Assembly (NCBI RefSeq): GCF_900215465.1
Contig: NZ_OBEH01000001.1
Coordinates: 124,001-188,000 of the forward strand
From: Flagellimonas pacifica
GTDB lineage: Bacteria > Bacteroidota > Bacteroidia > Flavobacteriales > Flavobacteriaceae
DNA length: 64,000 nt
Direction: 5' to 3'
Positions 47,010 to 56,229 of this stretch are shown here, piece by piece. The translations under genes and the position numbers were made by a program. Every line of letters starts with the position of its first letter. Within the stretch, counting starts at the first letter, position 1. The notes beneath the pieces were generated by a model. The model was not told the DNA's origin, searched no databases, and saw nothing but the letters and a program-made list of their open reading frames with translations.

Positions 47010-49169
47010 TTACAAATTATCTTTAACAAAGTTGGTCATCTTGGTAAATAGATGAAGTCTTGTGTTTCCGCCATAAATCCCGTGATTTTTATCAGGATAA
47101 ATAGCCCATTCAAATTGCTTGTTAGCCTGTACCAAGGCCTCAATCATACGCATAGAATTCTGCACATGCACATTGTCATCTCCAGAGCCATGCACCAATA
47201 AATATTTCCCTTTCAAAAGTTCAGGGTAGTTAAATGGAGATTCATTATCGTATCCTTCAGGATTTTCCTGTGGGGTGCGCATAAACCGTTCTGTATAAAT
47301 GGTGTCGTAAAAACGCCATGAGGTCACCGGTGCCACAGCAATCGCCATTTCAAAAGTGTCATTCCCTTTTAAAAGGCAATTCGTACTCATATGCCCTCCG
47401 TAGCTCCATCCCCATATACCTGTTCTGTTTTCATCAATGTATGGGAGTTTGCTTAGCTTTTTGGCCGCTGCTATCTGGTCTTCGGTCTCATATTTAACCA
47501 AATTTAAATATGTCACTTTTTTAAAGTCACGTCCCTTGTAACCCGTGCCACGCCCATCAACACAGGCCACAATATAACCTTCAGAAACTAACATTTGATG
47601 CCAGTAATCATTGGACCCAAACCATCTGTTTGCAACTTGTTGCGACCCCGGACCGCTATATTGAAACATTAAAAGAGGGTATTTCTTGTTTTCATCAAAA
47701 TCCGACGGTTTTATGATATACATATTTAAGTCGTTACCATTAATGGATATGGTAGAAAATTCCTTAGGACTCAACTCATATTCTTCCAACTGATTATCTA
47801 AAACAGAATTATCCTTGATATTTTTAAGCTTCTGTCCATCTGATGCTTTGTGCAGGGTAAACTCATAAGGAGTTGTTGCACTGGAAAATGTATTGATGAA
47901 ATAAGTGTAATCTGCACTGAAGTCAGCTGAATTTGTTCCTGTTTTAGAGGTCAACCGTTTTTTCTTTTTCCCATTGGTCCCAATGCTGTACACATCCCTA
48001 TTGATAGATCCATTCTCCGTAGATTGGTAATAAATCTTGTTTGCCTTTGCATTATAACCATAATAACTGGTTACTTCCCATTCACCTTTGGTGATTTGGT
48101 TTTTTAATTTACCATCGTTATTATAAAGGTAGATGTGGTTATAACCATCCATCTCACTGGTCCAAATAAAGCTATCGTCGGCCAAAAAGGTCAAATCATC
48201 AGTTATATCAACATAGGCTTCATCCTTTTCTTCCATTAAAATAGATGATGAATTATCCAAAGCATTTACCGAGTGTAGCTTCAAATGGTTTTGATGTCGG
48301 TTTAGCGTCTGAACACTCAAATGATTTGGATTGTTCATCCATTTGATTCGGGGAATGTAGTATGCATTTCCCAAGTTCACATTAGATGTGCTTGCAGAAG
48401 CCACATCATACATATGCAAGGAAACCTCTGCATTCTCTTCCCCAGCCTTTGGATATTTAAATTCGTATTGGAAGGGATATAGGTTTTCTCCAAAAACATC
48501 CATTGAAAAATGGGGCACGTTTGTTTCATCAAACCGAAGGAAAGCAATTTTGGTTCCGTTACTGTTCCAATCAAAAGCTCGCACAAAGGCAAATTCCTCT
48601 TCATACACCCAGTCCGTCACTCCATTTATAATGGTGCCTTTACTTCCGTCTGCGGTAATTTGTTTGGTGTTTCCTGAAGCAATATCCAAAACATAGATAT
48701 TGTTTTCTCGAACATAAGCTACTTTAGAACCATCCGGAGACAACAAAGGTTCCTGAATTTTGTCATCAGAAACCTTTGTAATTTTTTTGGTGGCAACATC
48801 ATACACATAATATACACCCAGACGCGAATGTCTAAATATGGCCTCAATTTCCGTAGCCAGTATTATTTTTGATTCATCATCGCTAAACGTATACGAGCTA
48901 AAAAAGGGAATTACGTCTGATGAAGCAACTATTGTTTCTACCTTTTCCAAGGATTTATAGTCATACTTATCCAAACTGCTGGTTCGTGGCGAACGATTGA
49001 AATTTAGGATAGTGTACTGTTTTCCATTTTTCATGGAACGGAGCACATCCATATATTCCGTTCTAAACTCACCACCCCAAATATCTTCGAGGGTGATTTT
49101 TTTCTTTTGAGCTGTTGATAGGGTTAAAAATCCGAAAGTAATCAGGAACAGAAGAAACTGTTTTCTCAT
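47010..49169 (-). CDS. Secreted S9B dipeptidyl-peptidase IV-like protease
   Basis: A 719-aa serine peptidase with a Sec signal peptide (LLFLITFGFLTLSTAQ). The N-terminal beta-propeller (DPPIV_N) is followed by an alpha/beta hydrolase domain with nucleophile GWSYGGHMS, acid near HGSGDDNVH and histidine in DKNHGIYGG. VYEEEFAF matches the Glu-Glu motif that binds the substrate amino end. It would release dipeptides for the adjacent POT transporter. Confidence 0.95.
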   Translation of the reverse strand: MRKQFLLFLITFGFLTLSTAQKKKITLEDIWGGEFRTEYMDVLRSMKNGKQYTILNFNRSPRTSSLDKYDYKSLEKVETIVASSDVIPFFSSYTFSDDESKIILATEIEAIFRHSRLGVYYVYDVATKKITKVSDDKIQEPLLSPDGSKVAYVRENNIYVLDIASGNTKQITADGSKGTIINGVTDWVYEEEFAFVRAFDWNSNGTKIAFLRFDETNVPHFSMDVFGENLYPFQYEFKYPKAGEENAEVSLHMYDVASASTSNVNLGNAYYIPRIKWMNNPNHLSVQTLNRHQNHLKLHSVNALDNSSSILMEEKDEAYVDITDDLTFLADDSFIWTSEMDGYNHIYLYNNDGKLKNQITKGEWEVTSYYGYNAKANKIYYQSTENGSINRDVYSIGTNGKKKKRLTSKTGTNSADFSADYTYFINTFSSATTPYEFTLHKASDGQKLKNIKDNSVLDNQLEEYELSPKEFSTISINGNDLNMYIIKPSDFDENKKYPLLMFQYSGPGSQQVANRWFGSNDYWHQMLVSEGYIVACVDGRGTGYKGRDFKKVTYLNLVKYETEDQIAAAKKLSKLPYIDENRTGIWGWSYGGHMSTNCLLKGNDTFEMAIAVAPVTSWRFYDTIYTERFMRTPQENPEGYDNESPFNYPELLKGKYLLVHGSGDDNVHVQNSMRMIEALVQANKQFEWAIYPDKNHGIYGGNTRLHLFTKMTNFVKDNL

Positions 49170-49300
49170 TGATGTTGTGAATTAATTAAAAACTGTCAAG
49201 TTTACTAATATTTATTCAAAAAATAAACTTTGATATTGCATTTGTGATAATATCCCATCCAAAGTCCAAAGTGTCAAAAAATCAAAACAAGCATTATCCG

Positions 49301-49308
49301 TATATTTG
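49301..49308 (+). promoter_or_regulatory. Candidate -7 element for the HMG-CoA reductase operon
   Basis: TATATTTG matches TAnnTTTG exactly, 19 nt before the start codon. No clear -33 box was found. Confidence 0.42.
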
Positions 49309-49327
49309 AATCCTTTAACCACGCACT

Positions 49328-50644
49328 ATGAACACTCCTGTTGAAGGATTTTCGAAGCTTTCCAAAGCTGAAAAAATAGATTGGATCGCAACCCATTTTA
49401 CCAAGAATCCAGAAAAATCCATGCAGTTATTGCAACAATATTGGAATACTGATGCTGAAGTTCAAAAGCTTCATGATGAGTTTATAGAGAATACCGTTTC
49501 CAATTACTATTTGCCCTTTGCTATTGCCCCCAACTTTTTAATCAATGGCACTCTTCATGCCATCCCAATGGCAATAGAAGAAAGTTCGGTGGTAGCCGCT
49601 GCCAGCAAGGCCGCTAAATTTTGGCTGAACCGTGGTGGTTTCCAAACCAAAATAATTGGTACGGAAAAAGTTGGTCAGGTGCATTTCATCTTTAATGGGG
49701 ATTTTAATAAACTGAAAGATTTTTTCGGCAATATCAAACCAGATTTCTTTTCTGACTCCTCTTCCATTACCCAAAATATGCAAAAACGGGGAGGTGGCAT
49801 CAAAAATATTGAGCTCAGGGATTTGAGTGACAAGGTTGATAATTACTATCAATTGCATTGCACTTTTGAGACATTGGATGCCATGGGTGCCAACTTCATC
49901 AACTCCTGTTTAGAACAATTTGCCAAGACCTTAAAGCAAAAGGCCAGTTCCAATCCTGATTTCACCCCAGAGGAAAAAGAAATTGAAGTGGTCATGAGCA
50001 TCCTTTCCAACTATGTTCCCAATTGTTTGGTAAGGGCAGAGGTAAGTTGCCCGGTTGAAACACTTAATGAGGATGATATGCTTCCAGAAGAATTTGCAAA
50101 GAAAATTGTGCGGGCCGTTGAAATTGCCAAAGTTGAACCCTACCGTGCCGTAACGCACAATAAAGGAATTATGAACGGGATTGATTCGGTAATTTTGGCA
50201 ACAGGAAATGATTTTAGGGCCGTAGAAGCAGGGATTCATGCCTTTGCCGCTAAAGATGGCAGCTATTCCAGTTTAACACACACCAGTATAGAAAATGGCA
50301 TCTTTAAGTTTTGGATTGAAGTTCCCATGGCTCTGGGCACGGTGGGAGGATTGACTTCCCTTCATCCTTTGGTAAGGTTGGCTTTGGAAATTCTTCAAAA
50401 CCCAACAGCCAAGGAACTGATGCAAATTGTGGCAGTAGCCGGATTGGCCCAAAATTTTGCCGCCCTTCGCTCATTGGTAACCACCGGTATCCAAAAAGGA
50501 CATATGAAAATGCATTTATTGAATATGCTCAATCAAATGGGAGCTTCTGAAAGTGAGAAAAAACAATTGGTGCACTACTTTAAAAATCAAACTGTGACCA
50601 ATTCCTCTGTCAAAGAAGCTTTGCAAAAGATTCAATCCCAATAA
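49328..50644 (+). CDS. Hydroxymethylglutaryl-CoA reductase, class II
   Basis: Reduces HMG-CoA to mevalonate (or the reverse). The 438-aa protein is the class II size. Catalytic positions appear in AIEESSVVAAASKAAKFW (Glu), HNKGIMNGID (Lys), TGNDFRAVEAG (Asp) and GIQKGHMKMH (His). Class II enzymes are often labelled degradative, but in Flavobacteriaceae it is likely the mevalonate-pathway enzyme for isoprenoids. It shares one base with the next gene, a GHMP kinase. Confidence 0.93.
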   Translation: MNTPVEGFSKLSKAEKIDWIATHFTKNPEKSMQLLQQYWNTDAEVQKLHDEFIENTVSNYYLPFAIAPNFLINGTLHAIPMAIEESSVVAAASKAAKFWLNRGGFQTKIIGTEKVGQVHFIFNGDFNKLKDFFGNIKPDFFSDSSSITQNMQKRGGGIKNIELRDLSDKVDNYYQLHCTFETLDAMGANFINSCLEQFAKTLKQKASSNPDFTPEEKEIEVVMSILSNYVPNCLVRAEVSCPVETLNEDDMLPEEFAKKIVRAVEIAKVEPYRAVTHNKGIMNGIDSVILATGNDFRAVEAGIHAFAAKDGSYSSLTHTSIENGIFKFWIEVPMALGTVGGLTSLHPLVRLALEILQNPTAKELMQIVAVAGLAQNFAALRSLVTTGIQKGHMKMHLLNMLNQMGASESEKKQLVHYFKNQTVTNSSVKEALQKIQSQ

Positions 50645-51561
50645 TGCGAAAAGAATTCCATAGTAACGGAAAATTACTGCTCTCTGGAGAGTATGCTATC
50701 TTGGAAGGTGCCCAAGGACTTGCAATTCCAACCCAATATGGGCAATCTTTAACCATCAAACCAACCAATTCAAAATTATTGGAATGGACAAGCTTAGATG
50801 AAAAGCAAAATGTATGGTTTGAAGGAACCTACACCTTGGATTCCCTAAAGGGGATATCCATATCTGACAATGCCATTTCCTCTACTTTAATACTTCTACT
50901 TAAGGAAGCTAAATCTCAAAATCCCGGCTTTTTAAATGACCATAACGGAATTAAAGTTGAGACTAATCTCAGTTTTCCAAGAGATTGGGGACTGGGCACA
51001 TCATCTACTTTAATCAATAACATTGCTCAATGGGCAAATATAGATGCGTACCAACTTTTATGGAATGCCTTTGGAGGCAGTGGTTATGACATTGCCTGCT
51101 CCAGACACAACTCCCCAATCTTGTACCAAATAGTTGATGGAACACCCAAAGTAGAAGAAGTAAATTTTAATCCTCCATTCAAAGATTCTATTCATTTTGT
51201 GTATTTAAATCAAAAACAGAGCAGTAAGGAAGCTATAGCGGCCTTTAGAGAACGAGATTTTAATAAAAATCAATTGATTTTAGATATCTCGGATGTGACA
51301 AAAGGCATGGTCGATGCCCAGACCTTGACAGATTTTGAGTCTATGATGACGAAGCATGAAGAGGTTTTATCCAAAATATTGGGATTACCCCCTATAAAAA
51401 GTAAATTTTTCAAGGATTACCCTGGAGCAATTAAAAGTTTAGGGGCATGGGGAGGTGATTTTATAATGGCAACTGGAAAACAGAATGCTTTAGACTATTT
51501 TAGTGACAAAGGGTTCAATACTATTTTCTCTTTTTCAGAAATGATTCTCCAAAATGCTTGA
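50644..51561 (+). CDS. GYDIA-family GHMP kinase
   Basis: A 305-aa small-molecule kinase of the GHMP superfamily. The glycine-rich ATP loop is FPRDWGLGTSSTLINN and the family-naming motif is GGSGYDIACSRHNSP. The third GHMP motif is GAWGGDFIMATG. Family members are known in Bacteroidota but their substrate is not settled. Translational coupling to HMG-CoA reductase points to mevalonate or phosphomevalonate as substrate; that is inference. Confidence 0.88.
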   Translation: MRKEFHSNGKLLLSGEYAILEGAQGLAIPTQYGQSLTIKPTNSKLLEWTSLDEKQNVWFEGTYTLDSLKGISISDNAISSTLILLLKEAKSQNPGFLNDHNGIKVETNLSFPRDWGLGTSSTLINNIAQWANIDAYQLLWNAFGGSGYDIACSRHNSPILYQIVDGTPKVEEVNFNPPFKDSIHFVYLNQKQSSKEAIAAFRERDFNKNQLILDISDVTKGMVDAQTLTDFESMMTKHEEVLSKILGLPPIKSKFFKDYPGAIKSLGAWGGDFIMATGKQNALDYFSDKGFNTIFSFSEMILQNA

Positions 51562-51574
51562 TGATACAAACTAT

Positions 51575-52306
51575 ATGAAAATATTAAAAATCTGTTCATT
51601 TATTGTTCTTACTATACTTGGTTGTAAAACTGAAAAAAAGAACATCAATTATAAAAGTGAAAACCTAACCGTTCAACAACTCACTGAGAATTCATTTGTA
51701 CACGTTTCCTATTTAGAGACCGAAAGCTTTGGTAGAGTAGCATGTAATGGAATGGTGGTGGCTAACAATGGAGAGGCCATCATATTTGATACCCCTTCCA
51801 ATAATGAAGTTTCTGCGGATTTAATCAACTGGGTAAAAAAAGAATTGAATTGCACAGTAAAAGCAGTGGTAGCCACTCATTTTCATGTAGACTGTATTGG
51901 TGGATTGGAAACATTTCACAACAACGATATTCTTTCATATGCCAACGATAGAACTATTGAATTGGTTAAAGAAACGAATGGCATAGTGCCAAAAAATGGC
52001 TTTTCCAATTCCATGGAACTTCATTTTGGAAGTGAAAAAGTAATCTTGGATTATCTTGGAGAAGGCCATACAAGTGACAACATCATTGGTTATTTCTCCA
52101 AAGACAGGATTATGTTTGGTGGTTGCTTGCTTAAATCGATTGGGGCAGGAAAAGGAAATTTAGAAGATGCCAATATTGGTGAATGGTCAAATACTGTGGC
52201 TAAAGTAAAATCCCAATATCCTGAAGCTACTGTTGTGATTCCTGGCCATGGAAAAACTGGTGGCAGAGAACTGCTTGATTTCACCATTGAACTTTTTAAA
52301 AATTAA
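51575..52306 (+). CDS. Subclass B1 metallo-beta-lactamase lipoprotein
   Basis: A 243-aa zinc hydrolase. All B1 zinc ligands are visible: His102, His104 and Asp106 in THFHVDCIGG, His165 in GHTSDN, Cys184 in FGGCLLKS and His225 in IPGHGKTGG. Lys187 (the Lys224 equivalent) and the Asn of GKGNLEDAN are also present. The signal peptide ends in a lipobox (LTILGC, Cys17), so it should be membrane-anchored. ATG at 51575 is preferred; an upstream ATG at 51554 overlaps the kinase gene. It is probably an intrinsic chromosomal beta-lactamase; activity on carbapenems is untested. Confidence 0.9.
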   Translation: MKILKICSFIVLTILGCKTEKKNINYKSENLTVQQLTENSFVHVSYLETESFGRVACNGMVVANNGEAIIFDTPSNNEVSADLINWVKKELNCTVKAVVATHFHVDCIGGLETFHNNDILSYANDRTIELVKETNGIVPKNGFSNSMELHFGSEKVILDYLGEGHTSDNIIGYFSKDRIMFGGCLLKSIGAGKGNLEDANIGEWSNTVAKVKSQYPEATVVIPGHGKTGGRELLDFTIELFKN

Positions 52307-52311
52307 CAATT

Positions 52312-52339
52312 AAAAAAGCCTCCTTTAAAGGAGGCTTTT
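52312..52339. terminator. Bidirectional terminator between the metallo-beta-lactamase and PpiD-like genes
   Basis: A perfect 13+13 palindrome (core AAAGCCTCC / GGAGGCTTT) with A and T tracts on each side. It lies 5 nt after the plus-strand stop and 22 nt after the minus-strand stop. Confidence 0.88.
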
Positions 52340-52361
52340 AAATATATTCAGACGTAGTTTC

Positions 52362-54482
52362 TTAGTAAAAAGTAGCACGTTTATCCTCAATCTCAGCTCC
52401 TTCTTTTAAAGCATTGTATACAGCGCTGTTCACTTGGTTTGCTGCATTGCTTTTTAGTGTATTGGCATAGGTGCTGTAATTGTCCATATCCGGAGCAGCC
52501 TCTTTTTTGGTCACCTTAACCATAAACACACCTGTCTCCCCTTCAATAAGTGTAGATGTAGCATCCTGAGCCAAAGCAAAAGCGGTTCCTACAACCAAAG
52601 GCTCTCTTCCTGCTCCGGGAATTGTTGGAGATTTCATGGTTAAAGATGAAGCATTGGACACGGCAACATTGTTGTCCTTTGCCAAAGCATCCATAGCCTT
52701 TCCTTTATTCCCGTTCATAATCTGCTCTGCCTTACGCTCTTTTCTAATTTTTGGCAATGCAGTTGCCGAAGCATCTTCTGTTGACATTAGCCCTTCTTTG
52801 TACTTTTTGGTCAACTGTACTACAGCATATCCGTTGTTAATACTGAACCTTTTGATATCACCTACTTTGGTTTCATCATTAAAGGCCCACTGAACAACAC
52901 CACGTTGCGCCGTTAATCCTGGAAGGTTCTCATCCATTTCCTTGATTTTGTTCACAGGTCTAACAATATAAGTGCTTTCCTTGGCAATGTCTCCAAAAGC
53001 ATCAGGTTCTGCATCCGTAGCTGACATTTCAAACTTTGTGGCGTCTGTAAACAATGTATTGATTGTTTCTTCAGATGGCTCTATCTCTCTTGAAAGCGTT
53101 GCTACTTGAACAACGTCCTGCTTATCATCAACCTTTATCACGTGGAAGCCAAACTGTGTTTCTATCAAGTCAATGGTTCCAACTTCATTTCCAAAACAGA
53201 AATCATTGAACTCATCTGCCATTACTCCTTCTTGGAAATACCCCAAATCACCACCTCGTGGTGCAGACGGTCCATCAGAGTTGTCTCTTGCCAGAGTTGT
53301 GAATACCGCTCCTTCTTTTTTAGCTTCAGCCAAAATCTCTTTTGCTTTTGCCTCGGCTTCTTCTTTTGTTCTTGTTATGCTAGGGTTAGCTCTCTCTGCA
53401 CCTTGCCAGGTAAACAATATATGACTGGCTTTAACGGTACCATTGACTTTCTTGTCCATCATTTTGGAAACCTTAAAGAAATCTCCATCTCGGTAAGGAC
53501 CATAAATCCCTCCTATTTGTAATGCCAATAGACTATCTGCCGCTACTGTTGGTAAATCATTCTTAGCTTTAAATATGGTATCAAATTTACTATCCGAGTT
53601 TCTGTCCAAGAAAGCTACCATGTCTTTGGTATTTCTAAAACCCAAAATGGTATCATTGGCATCTCTTTCTTGTGAATATTCCACAGAATCATCAAGCAAT
53701 GCCGTAATGGCATCTTCTAGGGTTTTTTCATCTTCAGCCGAGGCTTTTTCCTCAAAAAACACAAAACGGATATCCCTTGCTTTTTCTTGTTTAAAATCAT
53801 CTTCATGCTTACTTATGTAGGCTTGGATATCGGTTTTAGAAACTTGAATGGTACTATCCGCAATTGAAGTGTAAGGCACTCTTACGTATTGGATATCTAC
53901 TTTTTCATTGGCCATCATATAATCGAACTTCCCCTCCGACAATGTTGCTCCAACACCACCTTTGATCAAGTTAAAGTACAAACGTTCTTTGGCTGATTGA
54001 ATAATTCTTGTTTCATCTTGCAACCAAGCATCATATCTTAAAGGATCGTTGGCTTTCCAATCGGCAATGGCACTTTTAAAGACCGCTTCATTAAAAATTC
54101 CGTTTTCATCTTGAAAATCTGGAATTTGAGCGTATCCTGATGTTTTTACAAATTCTATAATTTGATCACTCTCCACATCTATACCTAAATCTTCAAACTG
54201 TTGTTCCAAGATGGTCTTTCTAACTTCCCTATCAAAAACAGTGTTCACCAATTGTGTTGACGAAAAGCTTGGGCCATATTGTCTAGAAGCATTTTCCACT
54301 TCCCTTCTAAAATCGTCAATGGAAACACTCTCTCCATTAATTTCCGCTACTGCCGAACCTACTTTTCCACCTCCAAGATCATTACTGGTGAAGATTCCAG
54401 ATATTACGAATGCGAACAATGCCATACCTATGATCAAAATTAGTACGGTTGTTCGTTTTCTAATATTCTCTAATATTGCCAT
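52362..54482 (-). CDS. PpiD/SurA-like periplasmic peptidyl-prolyl isomerase
   Basis: A 706-aa membrane-anchored chaperone. One transmembrane helix at about 10-30 (TTVLILIIGMALFAFVISGIF) precedes a SurA_N/PpiD N-terminal domain (VAEINGESVSIDDFRREVE). A parvulin rotamase domain is near residues 345-455 (VKASHILFTW, GGDLGYFQEGVMADEFNDF, TQFGFHVIKV). It would help fold outer-membrane and secreted proteins. The gene follows the CNNM/CBS gene after 248 nt. Confidence 0.92.
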   Translation of the reverse strand: MAILENIRKRTTVLILIIGMALFAFVISGIFTSNDLGGGKVGSAVAEINGESVSIDDFRREVENASRQYGPSFSSTQLVNTVFDREVRKTILEQQFEDLGIDVESDQIIEFVKTSGYAQIPDFQDENGIFNEAVFKSAIADWKANDPLRYDAWLQDETRIIQSAKERLYFNLIKGGVGATLSEGKFDYMMANEKVDIQYVRVPYTSIADSTIQVSKTDIQAYISKHEDDFKQEKARDIRFVFFEEKASAEDEKTLEDAITALLDDSVEYSQERDANDTILGFRNTKDMVAFLDRNSDSKFDTIFKAKNDLPTVAADSLLALQIGGIYGPYRDGDFFKVSKMMDKKVNGTVKASHILFTWQGAERANPSITRTKEEAEAKAKEILAEAKKEGAVFTTLARDNSDGPSAPRGGDLGYFQEGVMADEFNDFCFGNEVGTIDLIETQFGFHVIKVDDKQDVVQVATLSREIEPSEETINTLFTDATKFEMSATDAEPDAFGDIAKESTYIVRPVNKIKEMDENLPGLTAQRGVVQWAFNDETKVGDIKRFSINNGYAVVQLTKKYKEGLMSTEDASATALPKIRKERKAEQIMNGNKGKAMDALAKDNNVAVSNASSLTMKSPTIPGAGREPLVVGTAFALAQDATSTLIEGETGVFMVKVTKKEAAPDMDNYSTYANTLKSNAANQVNSAVYNALKEGAEIEDKRATFY

Positions 54483-54710
54483 TTTGCTTCTTGTTTTCCG
54501 TGAACTCTTTTAAACTCTTCCAAATTGGTTGAAAAATTCCTGTTTCGCCACTATACATCGTCTTTTCCTTATTCCTTAGCCCTGCTGTGCAATGCGAAAA
54601 AGCCTTCATTTGGCACTAAAACTTTTAATTTTCACTTCAATCCAAAAAACTTAAATGAGTTCAATAATTTCAGTGGGCGAAAATACCATTTTCTTTTCAA
54701 ATAGGAAAGC

Positions 54711-54744
54711 GCAATAAAGCCCTGAAATTGTTAATCTTCAGGCT
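54711..54744 (-). terminator. Weak terminator overlapping the CNNM/CBS gene stop
   Basis: On the minus strand AGCCTGAA pairs with TTCAGGGCT (one bulge) around a loop holding the TAA stop, followed by a short TTTATT. The 248-nt gap 54483-54730 otherwise shows no ORF, repeat or clear promoter. Confidence 0.35.
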
Positions 54745-56020
54745 GAACGTGAACACTTACCAAATCAATTTTGGTATTGGACACCTCTAAGATGCGGAAC
54801 GTGAAATTCTCTGTCTTTATTTCGGAGTCCAGCTCGGGTATTTCTCCTGTTTCACTCATGATCAAACCACCCAATGTTTCGTACTCTTCACTTTCAGGCA
54901 GTTCCAACTTATAATTTTCGTTGATGTAGTCCACTTCCAAACGGGCTGAAAACTTATATACATTTTCACTCAATTGTTCTTCATGTAGATCGGTACTATC
55001 ATGCTCGTCCTCGATCTCCCCAAACAATTCTTCTATAATATCTTCTACGGTCATAATTCCAGAAGTTCCACCGTATTCATCCAAAACAACGGCAATACTT
55101 TTGCGCTTTTTAGTCAAGACATTTAGAATTTCTTGAATAAGCATGGTCTCCGGAACAAATTCCACAGGCAACAAAATGCTTTTAATGGTCTTGGGTTTTT
55201 TAAACAGTTCATAAGAGTGTATGTAACCAATTATCTCGTCAATACTTTCCTTATAAACCAATATTTTGGAATAACCCGTTTCTGAAAATAACTTTGCTAG
55301 GTTTTTAGGGGTCTCGTCAATTTCTACGGCTGTAATTTCGGTTCTGGGCACCATAACCTCCCGAGCTTTTACCGCTGAAAATTCCAAAGCATTCTGGAAT
55401 ATCTGAATCTCGGAATCCACTTCATCTTCCTCTTCAACAGTTTCCATTTGTTCCGTGATGTAATCTCCAAGCTCCAATTTGGTAAACGCTAATTGCACCT
55501 CATCTCCATCGGTTTTAAAAAACACACGCAGGATAAAGTCGGAAACCTTGATCACAAACCACGAAATGAAGGAGAACAGGATATAAAAGAAATATGCGGG
55601 AATTGCAAAAACCTTCAGCAGCGTATTGGAATATATCTGAAAGAGTACTTTGGGCAAAAATTCTGCTGTGAGCAATATTATCAGTGTAGAAATAATTGTT
55701 TGGGAAAGCAGACTAAAATCCGTTAGCAAAGCATTCAAAAACTCCGATGTTGTAGGAAGTAGACTTTGAAACCATTCCATGAGTACATCTCCCATAAAAA
55801 GTCCGTAAATCACCAAGGCTATATTGTTGCCAATTAGCATGGTGGCAATAAATTTGGAAGGTTTTTCAGTAAGCCAGGTAAGTACCTTGGCAAAAAAACC
55901 TTCTTGCTTTTTTTCTATCTCAATATGAATCCTGTTGGCGGATACGAAGGCAATCTCCATTCCGGAAAAAAATGCCGAAAACAGCAGGGAAAGAATTATA
56001 ATAAGTAATGAGATGTCCAA
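54731..56020 (-). CDS. CNNM/CBS/CorC-domain membrane protein (hemolysin family)
   Basis: A 429-aa protein. An N-terminal DUF21/CNNM domain with about four membrane helices (1-190) is followed by a CBS pair (MVPRTEITAVEID, then IAVVLDEYGGTSGIMTVEDIIEELFG) and a CorC_HlyC transporter-associated domain. Such proteins are thought to handle magnesium or other cations; the hemolysin name is historical. Gliding protein GldE is a relative, but there is no gldD next to this gene, so I do not assign gldE. It is the last gene of the coaX-lptC operon. Confidence 0.9.
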   Translation of the reverse strand: MDISLLIIILSLLFSAFFSGMEIAFVSANRIHIEIEKKQEGFFAKVLTWLTEKPSKFIATMLIGNNIALVIYGLFMGDVLMEWFQSLLPTTSEFLNALLTDFSLLSQTIISTLIILLTAEFLPKVLFQIYSNTLLKVFAIPAYFFYILFSFISWFVIKVSDFILRVFFKTDGDEVQLAFTKLELGDYITEQMETVEEEDEVDSEIQIFQNALEFSAVKAREVMVPRTEITAVEIDETPKNLAKLFSETGYSKILVYKESIDEIIGYIHSYELFKKPKTIKSILLPVEFVPETMLIQEILNVLTKKRKSIAVVLDEYGGTSGIMTVEDIIEELFGEIEDEHDSTDLHEEQLSENVYKFSARLEVDYINENYKLELPESEEYETLGGLIMSETGEIPELDSEIKTENFTFRILEVSNTKIDLVSVHVQPED

Positions 56021-56027
56021 CTATTTG

Positions 56028-56228
56028 TTATTGGTTGCCCTTTTTTCGTTGTTCAAAACGTTTACGGTATTTTCTTCTAAAAAGAAACATTGCAATGGAA
56101 ACAACTGCAAAAAACATAAAAATGTATGTCTCTTTTGGATCAATGGCCCAAAGTGTTGCTATTTTATAGATAGAAACAACGGCAACTGCCAAGTATAAAT
56201 ATTCGGTGTATCTTAAAATTTTAATCAT
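56028..56228 (-). CDS. Small two-helix membrane protein
   Basis: A 66-aa protein with two transmembrane helices (about 9-27 and 36-50) and a very basic C-terminus (FRRKYRKRFEQRKKG). It starts 1 nt after the lptC stop and ends 7 nt before the CNNM/CBS gene. Tight coupling and plausible topology support a real gene. Family not recognised; similar small proteins occur at this position in other flavobacteria. Confidence 0.8.
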   Translation of the reverse strand: MIKILRYTEYLYLAVAVVSIYKIATLWAIDPKETYIFMFFAVVSIAMFLFRRKYRKRFEQRKKGNQ

Positions 56229-56229
56229 A

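Noticed and set aside
54731-56020. Assignment of the CNNM/CBS protein as GldE
   Set aside because: Sequence is of the general family and gldD is not adjacent; the specific name is not supported.
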